A DNA stretch of 64,000 nucleotides. It comes from Oscillospiraceae bacterium. Its GTDB lineage: Bacteria; Bacillota; Clostridia; Oscillospirales; Oscillospiraceae. The stretch spans positions 182,726-246,725 of the forward strand of contig DAOUQJ010000002.1 in assembly GCA_030625685.1 (NCBI GenBank). The letters run 5' to 3'. The translations under genes and the position numbers were made by a program. Below are positions 19,294 through 31,063 of the stretch, piece after piece (position 1 is the first letter of the stretch; each line of letters starts with the position of its first letter). Under the pieces are notes generated by a model, which ran no database searches, was not told the DNA's origin, and was given only the letters and a program-made list of their open reading frames with translations.

Positions 19294-19962
19294 ATGATAG
19301 CAATCATCAAAACCTATGGTTTGCTTTTAGTGAATTCCATGGGCAATACCTTGCTTCTAACATTTCTTTCTCTAATTTTCGCCATGATTATTGGTCTCAT
19401 TTTTGCACTAATGAACGTGGGAAAAAACCGTTTTTTCAATCTCATTGGCACAATTTACGTAGATGGTGTACGTGGCGTTCCACTCATTGTCCTTGCCTAC
19501 TTCACCTATTTTGGTTTGCCTATCATCATTCAGTCTTTGGGCAATCCTAGTTTTAAACTACCTGCTCTCGCTGCAGCTACCATTGCTCTTTCCATGAACT
19601 GTGGCGCCTATATGGCAGAAATCTTTCGTGCTGGTATCGAAGGGGTTGACAAAGGCCAAATGGAGGCTAGCAGAAGTCTTGGACTGAGTTATGTAAAAAG
19701 TATGCGTCTCGTTGTCCTTCCTCAAGCCTTTCGCGCTATGATTCCAACCATCATCAATCAATTTATCATCACATTAAAAGATACATCCATCCTTTCTGTA
19801 ATTGGCTTTCCTGAACTCACCAATATGGGCAAAACCGTCATGTCAAATACCTTTCAACCCCTTCAAACCTGGGCAGTTGTAGGTCTTATGTACATGATTG
19901 TCATTGTATCGCTCAGCCGAGTGGCTAAACGCATTGAATGGAGGCTAAACCGTGGCAGATAA
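19294..19962 (+). CDS. Amino-acid ABC transporter permease
   Basis: His/Glu/Gln/Arg/opine-type permease of 222 residues with about five membrane spans. The cytoplasmic EAA loop reads [22 protein letters not shown], the site that docks to the ATPase. GGAGG lies five bases before ATG 19294. The 3' end overlaps the ATPase gene by 11 bases. Confidence 0.94.
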   Translation: MIAIIKTYGLLLVNSMGNTLLLTFLSLIFAMIIGLIFALMNVGKNRFFNLIGTIYVDGVRGVPLIVLAYFTYFGLPIIIQSLGNPSFKLPALAAATIALSMNCGAYMAEIFRAGIEGVDKGQMEASRSLGLSYVKSMRLVVLPQAFRAMIPTIINQFIITLKDTSILSVIGFPELTNMGKTVMSNTFQPLQTWAVVGLMYMIVIVSLSRVAKRIEWRLNRGR

Positions 19963-20692
19963 CAAAGTTAAAATCCATGTTGAAAATCTACATAAAAGTT
20001 TTGGACAACTAGAAGTTCTCAAAGGGATGAGCATTGATATCCATGAAGGTGAAGTCGTAGTACTTCTTGGTCCTTCTGGAAGTGGCAAATCTACCTTTCT
20101 TCGCTGTCTAAATCAATTGGACTCTTCTACATCAGGTACCATTGTGATAAATGGCACTGATATCACAGACAAACACACTGACATCAATAAGGTTCGTGAA
20201 AATATTGGTATGGTATTCCAACATTTCAATCTCTTTGCTCACAAAACCGTGATTGAAAACATTATGATGGCGCCTGTGGAGCTAAAAATCATGTCCAAAG
20301 AGGAAGCAAAAGAAAAGGGCATGCAACTACTCAAACGAGTGGGTTTGATAGATAAAGCAGATGCCTACCCATCTCAGCTTTCAGGTGGGCAAAAACAGCG
20401 TGTTGCCATTGCCCGCTCTCTTGCTATGAATCCAGATATTATGCTGTTTGACGAACCTACCTCAGCACTAGACCCTGAAATGGTTGGCGAAGTATTGGAT
20501 GTCATGATTGAACTTGCCTCAGCTGGCATGACCATGGTAGTTGTTACCCATGAAATTGGATTTGCCCGTGAAGTAGCAAAAAGAATTGTCTTCATGGATG
20601 GTGGAAACATTATTGAACAAGGAACGCCAGAAGAAGTGATTAAAAATCCAAAAGAACCGAGAACCATTGACTTTTTAAACAAGGTACTATAG
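19952..20692 (+). CDS. Amino-acid ABC transporter ATP-binding protein
   Basis: A 246-residue ABC ATPase: Walker [10 protein letters not shown] near residue 40, Q-loop QHFNLF, signature LSGGQKQR near residue 145, Walker [14 protein letters not shown], and switch histidine in VVTHEI. It resembles GlnQ/HisP. The start is GTG 19952 with GGAGG about eight bases upstream inside the permease gene, giving translational coupling. Confidence 0.96.
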   Translation: MADNKVKIHVENLHKSFGQLEVLKGMSIDIHEGEVVVLLGPSGSGKSTFLRCLNQLDSSTSGTIVINGTDITDKHTDINKVRENIGMVFQHFNLFAHKTVIENIMMAPVELKIMSKEEAKEKGMQLLKRVGLIDKADAYPSQLSGGQKQRVAIARSLAMNPDIMLFDEPTSALDPEMVGEVLDVMIELASAGMTMVVVTHEIGFAREVAKRIVFMDGGNIIEQGTPEEVIKNPKEPRTIDFLNKVL

Positions 20693-20704
20693 GAGATCTA
20701 CTAC

Positions 20705-21295
20705 ATGAATAAAATTGTAACGATTAGCCGTGAATATGGTGCTGGTGGAAGCTCTATTGGTAAGATAGTGGCAGACAACCTTGGTTACGAATTCTATGAT
20801 CATAAATTGATCTTTGAAGCAGCGAGACAAGCCAACGTAGATATTGAAAGTCAACTGAAATGGGATGAGAGAGTTCCTGCCAATTTTGGTTTTGCTCAAA
20901 GTCTGTTTGATTTAAAGAACAAGTCACTGAGCGAGAAACTATTTAATGCACAAAAAGAAGTCATCCATAAAATTGGAAACAAAGGCAACTGCGTCATTGT
21001 TGGAAGAAATGCCAACACCATTTTAAGCGCCTACGATCACACGCTTCATGTTTTTATCCATGGAGATGAGAATTGGCGCATTGAATGGATGAAATCGAAA
21101 ACACCCGATGTACCAGAAGAAAAAATTAGAGAACAGTTGCACTCTATTGATAAAATCCGTAAAAAATACTGTTCTCACTACACCAACACAGAGTTTGGTG
21201 ATTCAGACTACTATGACATCTCTCTGCGCACATCCAAACTTGGCATTGATAAAGCTTCAGAAATCATTTGTGATCTCGTCAAAAACACTATATAA
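20705..21295 (+). CDS. Cytidylate kinase-like family protein
   Basis: A 196-residue P-loop protein. The N-terminus ITISREYGAGGSSIGKIVA type (here VTISREYGAGGSS) and the later VGRNAN block match the cytidylate-kinase-like family common in Clostridia. It lacks close similarity to Cmk itself and its substrate is unknown. It lies 12 bases after the ABC ATPase gene, so it is probably co-transcribed with the transporter. AGGAG is nine bases before the ATG. Function is inferred only at fold level. Confidence 0.82.
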   Translation: MNKIVTISREYGAGGSSIGKIVADNLGYEFYDHKLIFEAARQANVDIESQLKWDERVPANFGFAQSLFDLKNKSLSEKLFNAQKEVIHKIGNKGNCVIVGRNANTILSAYDHTLHVFIHGDENWRIEWMKSKTPDVPEEKIREQLHSIDKIRKKYCSHYTNTEFGDSDYYDISLRTSKLGIDKASEIICDLVKNTI

Positions 21296-21320
21296 TAAGA
21301 CGTTTATAATTGCATATCAT

Positions 21321-21362
21321 GCTAAGCCCCAACCATTTTTCAAAAAATACTTGGGGCTTAGC
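21321..21362 (+). terminator. Terminator of the ABC transporter/kinase operon
   Basis: GCTAAGCCCCAA (21321-21332) pairs with TTGGGGCTTAGC (21351-21362) and is followed by T-rich sequence. It separates the transporter operon from dnaA. Confidence 0.87.
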
Positions 21363-21716
21363 ATTTCTATTTTAATATACTATTTCTAACTATAAATTTA
21401 ATCCAATCTCAAGCACTCTTTTGTTAAAAATAATACAAACCTGCATCATTTTAAAAACATGATTGCAAATAATTCAATAAGTCTATCTAAATCAATATTT
21501 TTCAACATTTTCGTTTGATTTGTGGAAATATTTTTTTCTTTCCTATAAGTATATTGAATAGCTCTCGAGATAAATAAATGCATAATTTGAGTAGATTTTT
21601 GTTCAAATACAATGTCTTCGTACTGCCATACGAAACAGCAAAATAAGGAATTTTAATGTTATCCTATCAATAATCCCTTTAACTGATACCTATTATAAAT
21701 ATTACTCTAGTATTGC
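21363..21716. other. AT-rich intergenic DNA upstream of dnaA
   Basis: About 350 bases of AT-rich sequence without a supported gene or RNA. No perfect DnaA box was found; the nearest look-alike (TTGTGGAAA near 21519) has two mismatches. It may hold regulatory sites for dnaA, but none can be named. Confidence 0.5.
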
Positions 21717-21745
21717 TTGATGTTTAAGTCATTTTTTGATATAAT
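21717..21745 (+). promoter_or_regulatory. Sigma-A promoter of dnaA
   Basis: TTGATG (21717-21722) and TATAAT (21740-21745) with a 17-base spacer, about 55 bases before the dnaA start. Confidence 0.8.
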
Positions 21746-21806
21746 AGCTTGATAATTATTATCTATTTTTAAAGATATCCTTATTTCTCTTTTGGAGGAA
21801 AATTTT

Positions 21807-23126
21807 ATGAACTATGTGCAAGACGTTTGGAATAAAATCCTGCTTTTAATGGAACAAGAAATCACAGCGACAACCATCAATACATGGTTTGACGATGCTG
21901 TTGCTGTCAAGTTAGAAGAAAGTAGGTTTTTAATCTATTCTCCAACACCTTTTAAACGTGATATTATTCGTGGAAGATATCTTCCTGTCATTCAAAAAGC
22001 ACTATTCGAATTGTTTTCTTCACAATTTGAAATTGTAGTGTTAGACCAATTAGAAGAACCCAAAGAAGAAAAAGTAGAAAATCAATCAGCAGAAGCATTG
22101 AGTAGCACAGAAGGTTACACATTTGAACGCTTTGTTGTGGGAAACTCAAATAAATTTGCGCATGCAGCGGCTGAAGCTGTCGCAAACAATCCTGGTTTCA
22201 GTTATAACCCATTGTTTATTCATGGAGAATCAGGCTTAGGAAAAACTCACCTGCTCTATGCCATTGCTGACACCATCAAAAGAGCACACCCAAATTACAA
22301 CATTGTATACATTCGTGGGGACGCCTTTACGAATGAACTCATTCAAGCCATCCGCGACAATACAAACGAACAATTTCGCATTAAGTATCGTTCTGCAGAT
22401 GTATTTCTCATGGATGATGTCCAATTTGTTGCCGGCAGAGAATCTACACAAGAAGAAATGTTTCACACATTCAATACGCTATTTGAAGCAAAAAAACAAA
22501 TTGTCTTCACTTCAGATAGACCACCTAAAGAAATGCTCCGTTTAGAAGATCGTCTCAAAACACGATTTGAATGGGGCTTACTTGCTGATATTCAACCACC
22601 CGACTATGAAACAAGGATGGCGATTATCAAAAACAAAGCAATCCGAATGGGTTTTGATTTACCTGAAGAAGTTATCATATACATTGCTGAAAATATTACT
22701 GCCAATGTGCGTCAAATTGAAGGCACAGTCAACAAAATTTTAGCATTCAGAGATTTACTTGGCAATAACGTAGATGCAGGTAATGTTACACGTGCAGTCA
22801 GAGATATGTTTAAAGACCCTCACTCCATTTTACCATCTGCTGATGTCATCATTGAAGAAGTCTGTAAATTTTATTCTATCGAAGAAGATGAACTTCGTGG
22901 TCAAAGTCGTATCAAAGAAACAGTGCAAGCACGTCACATAGCCATGTTCCTCATTCGTAGTATGACAAATCTATCTCTCAAAGAAATTGGGAAAGAATTT
23001 GAAGATCGTGATCACACCACCGTATTGCACTCTATTACGAAAATTGAAGATCTCAAAGGAAAAGAACCCGAAACTGCTGAAATACTCAAAGATATTAAGA
23101 CAAACATCAATATTCATTACGAATAA
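21807..23126 (+). CDS. dnaA: Chromosomal replication initiator DnaA
   Basis: Binds DnaA boxes and opens oriC. The 439-residue protein has domain I at the N-terminus, an acidic linker (residues about 85-105), the AAA+ domain with Walker A GESGLGKTH and Walker B FLMDDVQF, and the C-terminal DNA-binding domain IV with the DRDHTTVLHS signature. GGAGG stands eight bases before ATG 21807; the upstream in-frame TTG overlaps that ribosome site. It is followed by the DnaA-box region and dnaN. Confidence 0.98.
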   Translation: MNYVQDVWNKILLLMEQEITATTINTWFDDAVAVKLEESRFLIYSPTPFKRDIIRGRYLPVIQKALFELFSSQFEIVVLDQLEEPKEEKVENQSAEALSSTEGYTFERFVVGNSNKFAHAAAEAVANNPGFSYNPLFIHGESGLGKTHLLYAIADTIKRAHPNYNIVYIRGDAFTNELIQAIRDNTNEQFRIKYRSADVFLMDDVQFVAGRESTQEEMFHTFNTLFEAKKQIVFTSDRPPKEMLRLEDRLKTRFEWGLLADIQPPDYETRMAIIKNKAIRMGFDLPEEVIIYIAENITANVRQIEGTVNKILAFRDLLGNNVDAGNVTRAVRDMFKDPHSILPSADVIIEEVCKFYSIEEDELRGQSRIKETVQARHIAMFLIRSMTNLSLKEIGKEFEDRDHTTVLHSITKIEDLKGKEPETAEILKDIKTNINIHYE

Positions 23127-23142
23127 TTTTTCCACTAGAAAA

Positions 23143-23275
23143 TGTGGATATGTGAATAAATAAAAAAGACAACATCTTCTATTTGTGAAAAACTATTTTA
23201 TTTATCCACAAACTCAACTTGTCCTTGTGGACGAAAAAATGGCGCCATTTCAGGGTTTTTTGCTACTTATCCACA
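23143..23275. other. oriC: oriC: DnaA-box cluster between dnaA and dnaN
   Basis: Two perfect DnaA boxes TTATCCACA lie at 23202-23210 and 23267-23275 on the plus strand. On the minus strand a TTATTCACA box lies at 23151-23159, next to ATATCCACA at 23143-23151 (one mismatch). Weaker look-alikes occur near 23184 and 23226. The arrangement between dnaA and dnaN matches the unwinding side of Firmicute origins. A 14-bp palindrome AAATGGCGCCATTT lies at 23237-23250. No comparable cluster was seen upstream of dnaA or next to rpmH. Confidence 0.82.
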
Positions 23276-23314
23276 TTTTTTTTCCCTACTACATACGATT
23301 ACTACAAAAACTAT
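23276..23314 (+). other. Candidate unwinding element (T-rich tract, CCC, DnaA-trio-like repeats)
   Basis: Directly after the last DnaA box comes an eight-T tract, a short CCC, and then CTACTA with further ACTAC and CTAT steps (23286-23314). DnaA-trio elements described for B. subtilis sit in the same place and have the same three-base rhythm. Inference from position and pattern. Confidence 0.5.
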
Positions 23315-23343
23315 CATTTTTTTGTAAAGAAAGGCTGATATCA

Positions 23344-24453
23344 ATGAAATTTAGTTGTGAAAAAGCAATACTACAATCTGCTATACAAACAACATCTCGT
23401 GCTGTCTCATCCAAAAGCACAATTCCAGCTTTAGAAGGTCTACTGATTGAAGCAACCGATATTCTTTCTATTACAGGATATAATTTGGAAATTGGAATTT
23501 GTACTACCATTGAAGCCAATATTCAACAATCTGGAAGTATTGTATTTCCTTCACGTTTATTTGGAGAAATCATTCGAAAATTACCTGATGAAATGGTAAC
23601 CATTTCTGTCAACGATTTGGCTGTTGTTATTGAATGCGGATTCAGTAAATTCAATTTACTGGGAATTTCTCCTGATGACTATCCCAAATTACCAGAATTA
23701 GACGGAACACAACAAATCCAAATTTCTGAACAATCTTTAAAACATATGATTTCTCAAACTCAATTTGCCATCAGTGACAATGAAAATCGTCCAATTTATA
23801 CAGGATCTTTATTTGACATCAAACAATCTGAATTAACCATTGTTTCTGTAGATGGATTCCGTTTGGCCATTCGTCGAGAACCCATTGAAGATGTAAAACA
23901 AGACACTTCTTTTGTGGTGCCTGGCTCTGCACTAAACGAAATTGAAAAAATATGTTCAGATAATGACAATTTTGTGGTCATTACCAATGGATTAAAGCAC
24001 ATTCAATTCAACATTGGTTCATCAACATTAATCACACGACGTTTAGAAGGAGAATTTTTGGCTTGGGAAAAAGCCTTACCTCAAGACAATCATATTGAAA
24101 TCATTATCAACACAAAACAAATGCTACAATCCATCGAACGTGTATCTCTTATCATCAATGAAAAACTCAAAAGTCCATTGCGTTGTATCTTTGGTGAAAA
24201 TGAAGTGAAATTTATTACCAAAAACTCACTAGGAGATGCATATGACTGTTGTTCAACAACTGGAAATGGAGAACAATTAGAAATTGGTTTTAATCACCGA
24301 TATATGTTAGATGCTTTGAAAGCCATCAGTTCCGAAGAAATCCGATTTAAATTATCTTCGTCTGTTTCTCCTTGTGTCATTTTACCAGTAGAAGAAAATG
24401 ATACGCATTTTACATACATGGTTCTTCCAGTTCGTTTAAAATCAGAATCTTAG
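23344..24453 (+). CDS. dnaN: DNA polymerase III beta sliding clamp
   Basis: Ring-shaped clamp that holds polymerase on DNA. The 369-residue protein starts MKFSCEKAILQSAIQ, the normal beta-clamp N-terminus, and ends MVLPVRLKSES, close to the usual C-terminal MPVR motif. The frame is open upstream to 23185, but that part runs through the DnaA boxes and has no conserved sequence. AAAGAAAGG lies about nine bases before ATG 23344. The gene is clearly richer in AT than its outer neighbours. Confidence 0.97.
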   Translation: MKFSCEKAILQSAIQTTSRAVSSKSTIPALEGLLIEATDILSITGYNLEIGICTTIEANIQQSGSIVFPSRLFGEIIRKLPDEMVTISVNDLAVVIECGFSKFNLLGISPDDYPKLPELDGTQQIQISEQSLKHMISQTQFAISDNENRPIYTGSLFDIKQSELTIVSVDGFRLAIRREPIEDVKQDTSFVVPGSALNEIEKICSDNDNFVVITNGLKHIQFNIGSSTLITRRLEGEFLAWEKALPQDNHIEIIINTKQMLQSIERVSLIINEKLKSPLRCIFGENEVKFITKNSLGDAYDCCSTTGNGEQLEIGFNHRYMLDALKAISSEEIRFKLSSSVSPCVILPVEENDTHFTYMVLPVRLKSES

Positions 24454-24462
24454 GAGACTAAC

Positions 24463-24672
24463 ATGAAACAAGAAATCAAAATAAATACAGATTTTATCAA
24501 ACTCGAAGCATTACTCAAATATTCAGGTTTGGTTTCCACAGGTGGACAAGCAAAAATAGTTATTCAAGAAGGGCAAGTTTCTGTCAATGGAGAAATTTGT
24601 TTAATGCGTGGTAAAAAAATCAGAACTGGTGATGAGGTTAGTTTTCAACAAACGATGTTGATTGTTGTATGA
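24463..24672 (+). CDS. yaaA: S4-domain RNA-binding protein YaaA
   Basis: Sixty-nine residues forming one S4 RNA-binding domain ([18 protein letters not shown] and [18 protein letters not shown]). Genes of this type lie between dnaN and recF across Firmicutes; a role in large ribosomal subunit assembly has been reported for the B. subtilis protein. TAGGAG precedes the ATG. Its stop overlaps the recF start (ATGA). Confidence 0.93.
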   Translation: MKQEIKINTDFIKLEALLKYSGLVSTGGQAKIVIQEGQVSVNGEICLMRGKKIRTGDEVSFQQTMLIVV

Positions 24673-25766
24673 TAGTAAAACAATTATCGCTTGATGGTTT
24701 TCGGAATTATAAAAACTTGCAAGTAGAGTTTTCACCAAATATGAATGTCATTTGTGGAGAAAATGCGCAAGGCAAGACAAATTTAGTTGAAGCCATTTCT
24801 TATCTATCTACAGGTAAATCACATCGCAGTCGATATGATAAAGAACTCATTGGATTTGATTACCATCACGCATATTTGGATGCAATAATAGAAACCAGAC
24901 AACGTGAATTTCATATTAAAATTACACTTAATCGTTTATCCAAACAAATGATTATAGTCAATGGTATTAATTTAAAGAAAAAGTCTGATTTAACTGGAAA
25001 ATTCCACAGTATTTTGTTTAGTCCAGAAGATTTGTCACTTGTCAAAGATGGTGCAAGTATTCGCAGACGTTTTTTGGACGATGCAATTTGTCAATTACGT
25101 CCAAAATATGCAGAAGCTTTGCAGACTTACCAAAGATTATTGGATCATAAAACAAGAATTTTACGTGATTCGGATCAAAAATCACATCTTTTACATGTTT
25201 TAGATGAATTTAATGATGCACTTGCAAAACAAGGTGCCATTATCATTCATTATCGTGCGTATTTTATTCAAAAACTTTCTCGTTTTACAGATGAAATCAC
25301 AAGAGATTTTTCGGGTGGTCGAGATCAGCTGCAATTGGAATACAGCACAATTGATACAAATCCTTTTGCAAAACCATCTAATATATATCCAGTGTTGAGA
25401 GAAATGCTTTTTCAAAAACAACATGTTGAAAAAAAAGCTAGACTTTGCTTAGTTGGTCCACATAAAGATGATGTTTTTTCATTTATCAACGGTCGAAATA
25501 CAAGGCAATTTGCTTCACAAGGACAAAGTCGAACAGTTTCTTTGTCTTTAAAATTGGCACAAAGAAGTTTGTTTCACACTGATACCAATGAATGGCCAGT
25601 ATTAATTTTAGACGATGTTTTATCAGAACTTGACCATAAAAGACAATCTTTTGTGTTAGAACGCATCAAAGGTGGTCAAATTTTTGTAACAGGTTGTGAA
25701 ATTCCATTTCATGATCACAACTCTTCAAAACATTTTTATATATCTCAGGGAAAATGTGTGAAATAA
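24669..25766 (+). CDS. recF: DNA replication and repair protein RecF
   Basis: SMC-like ATPase that loads RecA at gaps. The 365-residue protein has Walker [10 protein letters not shown] near residue 30, signature [17 protein letters not shown] near residue 280 and Walker [14 protein letters not shown]. The four-base overlap with yaaA implies coupled translation. Confidence 0.97.
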   Translation: MIVKQLSLDGFRNYKNLQVEFSPNMNVICGENAQGKTNLVEAISYLSTGKSHRSRYDKELIGFDYHHAYLDAIIETRQREFHIKITLNRLSKQMIIVNGINLKKKSDLTGKFHSILFSPEDLSLVKDGASIRRRFLDDAICQLRPKYAEALQTYQRLLDHKTRILRDSDQKSHLLHVLDEFNDALAKQGAIIIHYRAYFIQKLSRFTDEITRDFSGGRDQLQLEYSTIDTNPFAKPSNIYPVLREMLFQKQHVEKKARLCLVGPHKDDVFSFINGRNTRQFASQGQSRTVSLSLKLAQRSLFHTDTNEWPVLILDDVLSELDHKRQSFVLERIKGGQIFVTGCEIPFHDHNSSKHFYISQGKCVK

Positions 25767-25791
25767 AATAAATTACATGGGAGCTAGAAAT

Positions 25792-28022
<2,231 letters not shown>

Positions 28023-28036
28023 GGAGGCAGAATTAA

Positions 28037-30568
28037 TTGGCACATAAAGATAAAAAAGCAGATATTTCATATGAAAATCAGATTATTGAAAAAGTGGAAC
28101 TGCGTGATGAAATGGAAATGGCATATGTCGACTATGCCATGTCTGTTATCATTGGTCGTGCTCTTCCAGATGTACGTGATGGTTTAAAACCAGTTCACAG
28201 AAGAATTCTTTATGCTATGTATGAAGACAATCTTACACATGACAAACCATTTAGAAAGTCTGCTACTTGTGTTGGTAATGTGTTGGGTCGATATCATCCA
28301 CATGGTGATGGATCTGTCTATGATGCATTGGTCCGTATGGCACAGCCTTTTTCCATGCGCTATTTGATGATTGATGGCCATGGTAACTTTGGTTCCATTG
28401 ATGGTGACCCTCCAGCTGCATATCGTTATACAGAAGCTAGAATGTCCAAAATTTCTGCTCAAATGATGCGTGATTTAGAAAAAGAAACGGTCAATTGGGA
28501 TCCAAACTTTGATGAACAACGCAAAGAACCACGCGTGTTGCCATCTCGTTTTCCAAACTTATTGGTCAGTGGTTCTTCAGGTATTGCAGTTGGTATGACA
28601 ACAAACATCCCACCACATAACATCAATGAAGTCATTGATGCTTGTGTTTGTGTAATTGATAATCCTGAAGCCACTCTATCTGATTTGATGGAACACATCA
28701 AAGGGCCTGATTTTCCGACAAAAGGGATTATCATGGGTCATCGTGGGATTCATTCTGCCTATTCAACAGGGAAAGGACATATCAAAGTTCGTGCAAGAGC
28801 TGACTTTGAAGAGTTTGGTCAGAATCGTACAGCGATTATTGTCACTGAACTTCCTTATCAAGTGAATAAAGCACGTTTGGTTGAAAATATTGCTGAGCAA
28901 GTAAAAGAAAAACGATTGGATGGCATTTCTGGTCTTCGTGATGAATCAGACCGTGATGGTATGCGCATTGTCATTGAGCTGAAGAAAGATGCCAATGCAC
29001 AAGTTGTACTCAATCGATTGTATGCACAAACGCAAATGCAAACGACATTTGCTGTTGTCATGCTTGCCTTGGTGCAAGATCAAAAGCAACCAAAAATCCT
29101 TACCTTACGTGAAATTATCGATGAGTACTTGACATTCCAAGTAGAAATTGTTGAAAAACGTACCATTTATGACAAGAAAAAAGCAGAAGAACGTGCCCAT
29201 TTATTAAAAGGTCTTATCATAGCGCAAGACAATATTGACGAAGTCATTAAGATTATTCGTTCTAGCTATAACGACGCACAAGAGCGTTTAATGGAACGTT
29301 TTGAACTAGATACGGTACAGGCTAAGGCAATTCTAGAAATGCGTTTAAGAGCTTTACAAGGGCTTGAAAAAGAAAAATTAAACGCTGAGTTTGAAGAATT
29401 ACAGAAAAAAATTGCCTATTACAATGATTTGCTCTCTTCTCATGACAAAATTAATGCGGTGATTCGAGAAGAACTGCTTGAAATTCGCGACCAGTTTGGC
29501 GATGAAAGAAAAACAGAAATCGCCATTGCAGAAGATGATATTGACATTGAAGATCTCATTGAAGAAGAACAATGTGTTTTTACACTTACAACAGCTGGTT
29601 ATATCAAAAGATTGCCTTCTTCAACTTATAAAGTGCAGCATAGAGGTGGAAAAGGGATTTCAGCACAGAGTTTGCGTGATGAAGATGGAGTTGATACTCT
29701 GTTCACAGCTTCTACGCATGATTTTATTCTATTTTTCACAAGTGCTGGTAGGGTATATCGTAAAAAAGGCTATCAAATACCAGAAGCCAGTCGTGTAGCA
29801 AAAGGAACGAATATTGTCAATATCTTGCCATTGGAAAAAGGTGAGCGAGTGACAGCGATGATTCATCGTCGTGAAAATGATGAAAATGGTTACTTATTTA
29901 TGACCACACGACAAGGAACAGTCAAACGTGTTGCGTCTTCTGCAGTACAAAATATTCGCACCTCAGGTTTGCGTATTATCACGTTGGATGAAGAGCAACA
30001 AGATGAACTTATTTCTGTTCTTGAAACAGATGGCAACATGAATATTTTGATTGCCACACACAACGGCATGGCAATTTGCTTTAGAGAAGATGATGTGCGT
30101 GTGGTTGGTAGAACCGCTATGGGTGTGCGTGGAATACGACTCAAAGAAGATGATTTGGTCATAGGTGCTGTGCGTGCTTGGGAAGATAGCACAGTTCTAA
30201 CCATCACTGAAGAAGGCTTCGGCAAACGAACCTTGGTTGAAGAATATGTTCGCTCTGGTGGAGAGCCACAACGCCGTGGTGGCTTTGGTTTGAAAAACTA
30301 TAATATCACAGATAAAACAGGGAAATCTGTTGCTATCAAAGTGGTGAATGAAGAAGATGATATTCTCATTATTTCAGATGATGGCACAATCATAAGACTG
30401 CCTGTTTCCAGTATTAATATATACGGCAGAGCCACACAAGGTGTACGTGTGATGCGCGTCAATGAAGGTGCGAAAGTCATTTCTCTGGCGCGTGCAGAAG
30501 CTGAACCAGAAGAATTGGAAGAAGAAACTGAGGAAGTTGAGTCTGTAGTTGAGGACAGCGAAGCATGA
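28037..30568 (+). CDS. gyrA: DNA gyrase subunit A
   Basis: Breaks and rejoins DNA. The 843-residue protein has the catalytic tyrosine in [10 protein letters not shown] (Tyr131), a GyrA box QRRGGFG in the C-terminal wrapping domain and an acidic tail. The start is TTG 28037 behind AAGGAGG. In the quinolone region the motif reads [10 protein letters not shown]: glycine replaces the serine equivalent to E. coli Ser83, while the Asp87 equivalent is kept. It lies 14 bases after gyrB, so one operon. Confidence 0.98.
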   Translation: MAHKDKKADISYENQIIEKVELRDEMEMAYVDYAMSVIIGRALPDVRDGLKPVHRRILYAMYEDNLTHDKPFRKSATCVGNVLGRYHPHGDGSVYDALVRMAQPFSMRYLMIDGHGNFGSIDGDPPAAYRYTEARMSKISAQMMRDLEKETVNWDPNFDEQRKEPRVLPSRFPNLLVSGSSGIAVGMTTNIPPHNINEVIDACVCVIDNPEATLSDLMEHIKGPDFPTKGIIMGHRGIHSAYSTGKGHIKVRARADFEEFGQNRTAIIVTELPYQVNKARLVENIAEQVKEKRLDGISGLRDESDRDGMRIVIELKKDANAQVVLNRLYAQTQMQTTFAVVMLALVQDQKQPKILTLREIIDEYLTFQVEIVEKRTIYDKKKAEERAHLLKGLIIAQDNIDEVIKIIRSSYNDAQERLMERFELDTVQAKAILEMRLRALQGLEKEKLNAEFEELQKKIAYYNDLLSSHDKINAVIREELLEIRDQFGDERKTEIAIAEDDIDIEDLIEEEQCVFTLTTAGYIKRLPSSTYKVQHRGGKGISAQSLRDEDGVDTLFTASTHDFILFFTSAGRVYRKKGYQIPEASRVAKGTNIVNILPLEKGERVTAMIHRRENDENGYLFMTTRQGTVKRVASSAVQNIRTSGLRIITLDEEQQDELISVLETDGNMNILIATHNGMAICFREDDVRVVGRTAMGVRGIRLKEDDLVIGAVRAWEDSTVLTITEEGFGKRTLVEEYVRSGGEPQRRGGFGLKNYNITDKTGKSVAIKVVNEEDDILIISDDGTIIRLPVSSINIYGRATQGVRVMRVNEGAKVISLARAEAEPEELEEETEEVESVVEDSEA

Positions 30569-31005
30569 AAGAAGTGACAATTTATACCGATGGTGCATGT
30601 TCTGGAAATCCCGGTCCTGGTGGTTGGGGTGCGATTTTAATGTATCAAGGGCATAAAAAAGAAATTTCTGGAGGTAGCACTGAGACGACAAACAATCGTA
30701 TGGAGCTACAAGCTGTCATTTCTGCATTACAATTGCTAAAAGAACCGTGTAACGTAGAACTATATTCTGATTCTAAGTATGTGGTTGATGCACTGGAAAA
30801 AGGATGGGCTAAGTCTTGGAAAAAGAATGGTTGGAAGAGAAAGACTGGGCCTGCATTAAATCCTGATTTATGGGATGAATTATTGACATTGTGTGATAAA
30901 CATACAGTGCAGTTACATTGGGTAAAGGGACATGCAGACAATCCTTATAACAATCGTTGCGATGAAATGGCTGTCATTGAGCGAGATGTCTTTGCTAAAA
31001 GATAA
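30565..31005 (+). CDS. rnhA: Ribonuclease HI
   Basis: Degrades RNA in RNA-DNA hybrids. The 146-residue protein carries the four acidic catalytic residues Asp9 ([11 protein letters not shown]), Glu47 (NNRMEL), Asp69 (YSDSKYV) and Asp133 (RCDEMA), plus His123 (KGHADN). No hybrid-binding N-terminal domain. The ATG overlaps the gyrA stop (ATGA). The order gyrB-gyrA-rnhA suggests co-expression in control of topology and R-loops. Confidence 0.96.
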   Translation: MKEVTIYTDGACSGNPGPGGWGAILMYQGHKKEISGGSTETTNNRMELQAVISALQLLKEPCNVELYSDSKYVVDALEKGWAKSWKKNGWKRKTGPALNPDLWDELLTLCDKHTVQLHWVKGHADNPYNNRCDEMAVIERDVFAKR

Positions 31006-31008
31006 TAA

Positions 31009-31041
31009 AAACTCCACTGTTATAACGTAACAGTGGAGTTT
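31009..31041. terminator. Bidirectional terminator between rnhA and aspS
   Basis: AAACTCCACTGTTA (31009-31022) pairs perfectly with TAACAGTGGAGTTT (31028-31041); T-rich tails occur on both sides, fitting the convergent genes. Confidence 0.92.
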
Positions 31042-31063
31042 CTTTATTATTGTTTTTATATGA

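Noticed and set aside
21363..21806. DnaA boxes upstream of dnaA
   Set aside because: Only look-alikes with two mismatches were found, so an upstream box cluster is not claimed.
23185..23343. N-terminal extension of dnaN
   Set aside because: The open frame runs through DnaA boxes and has no ribosome site; the beta-clamp N-terminus starts exactly at 23344.
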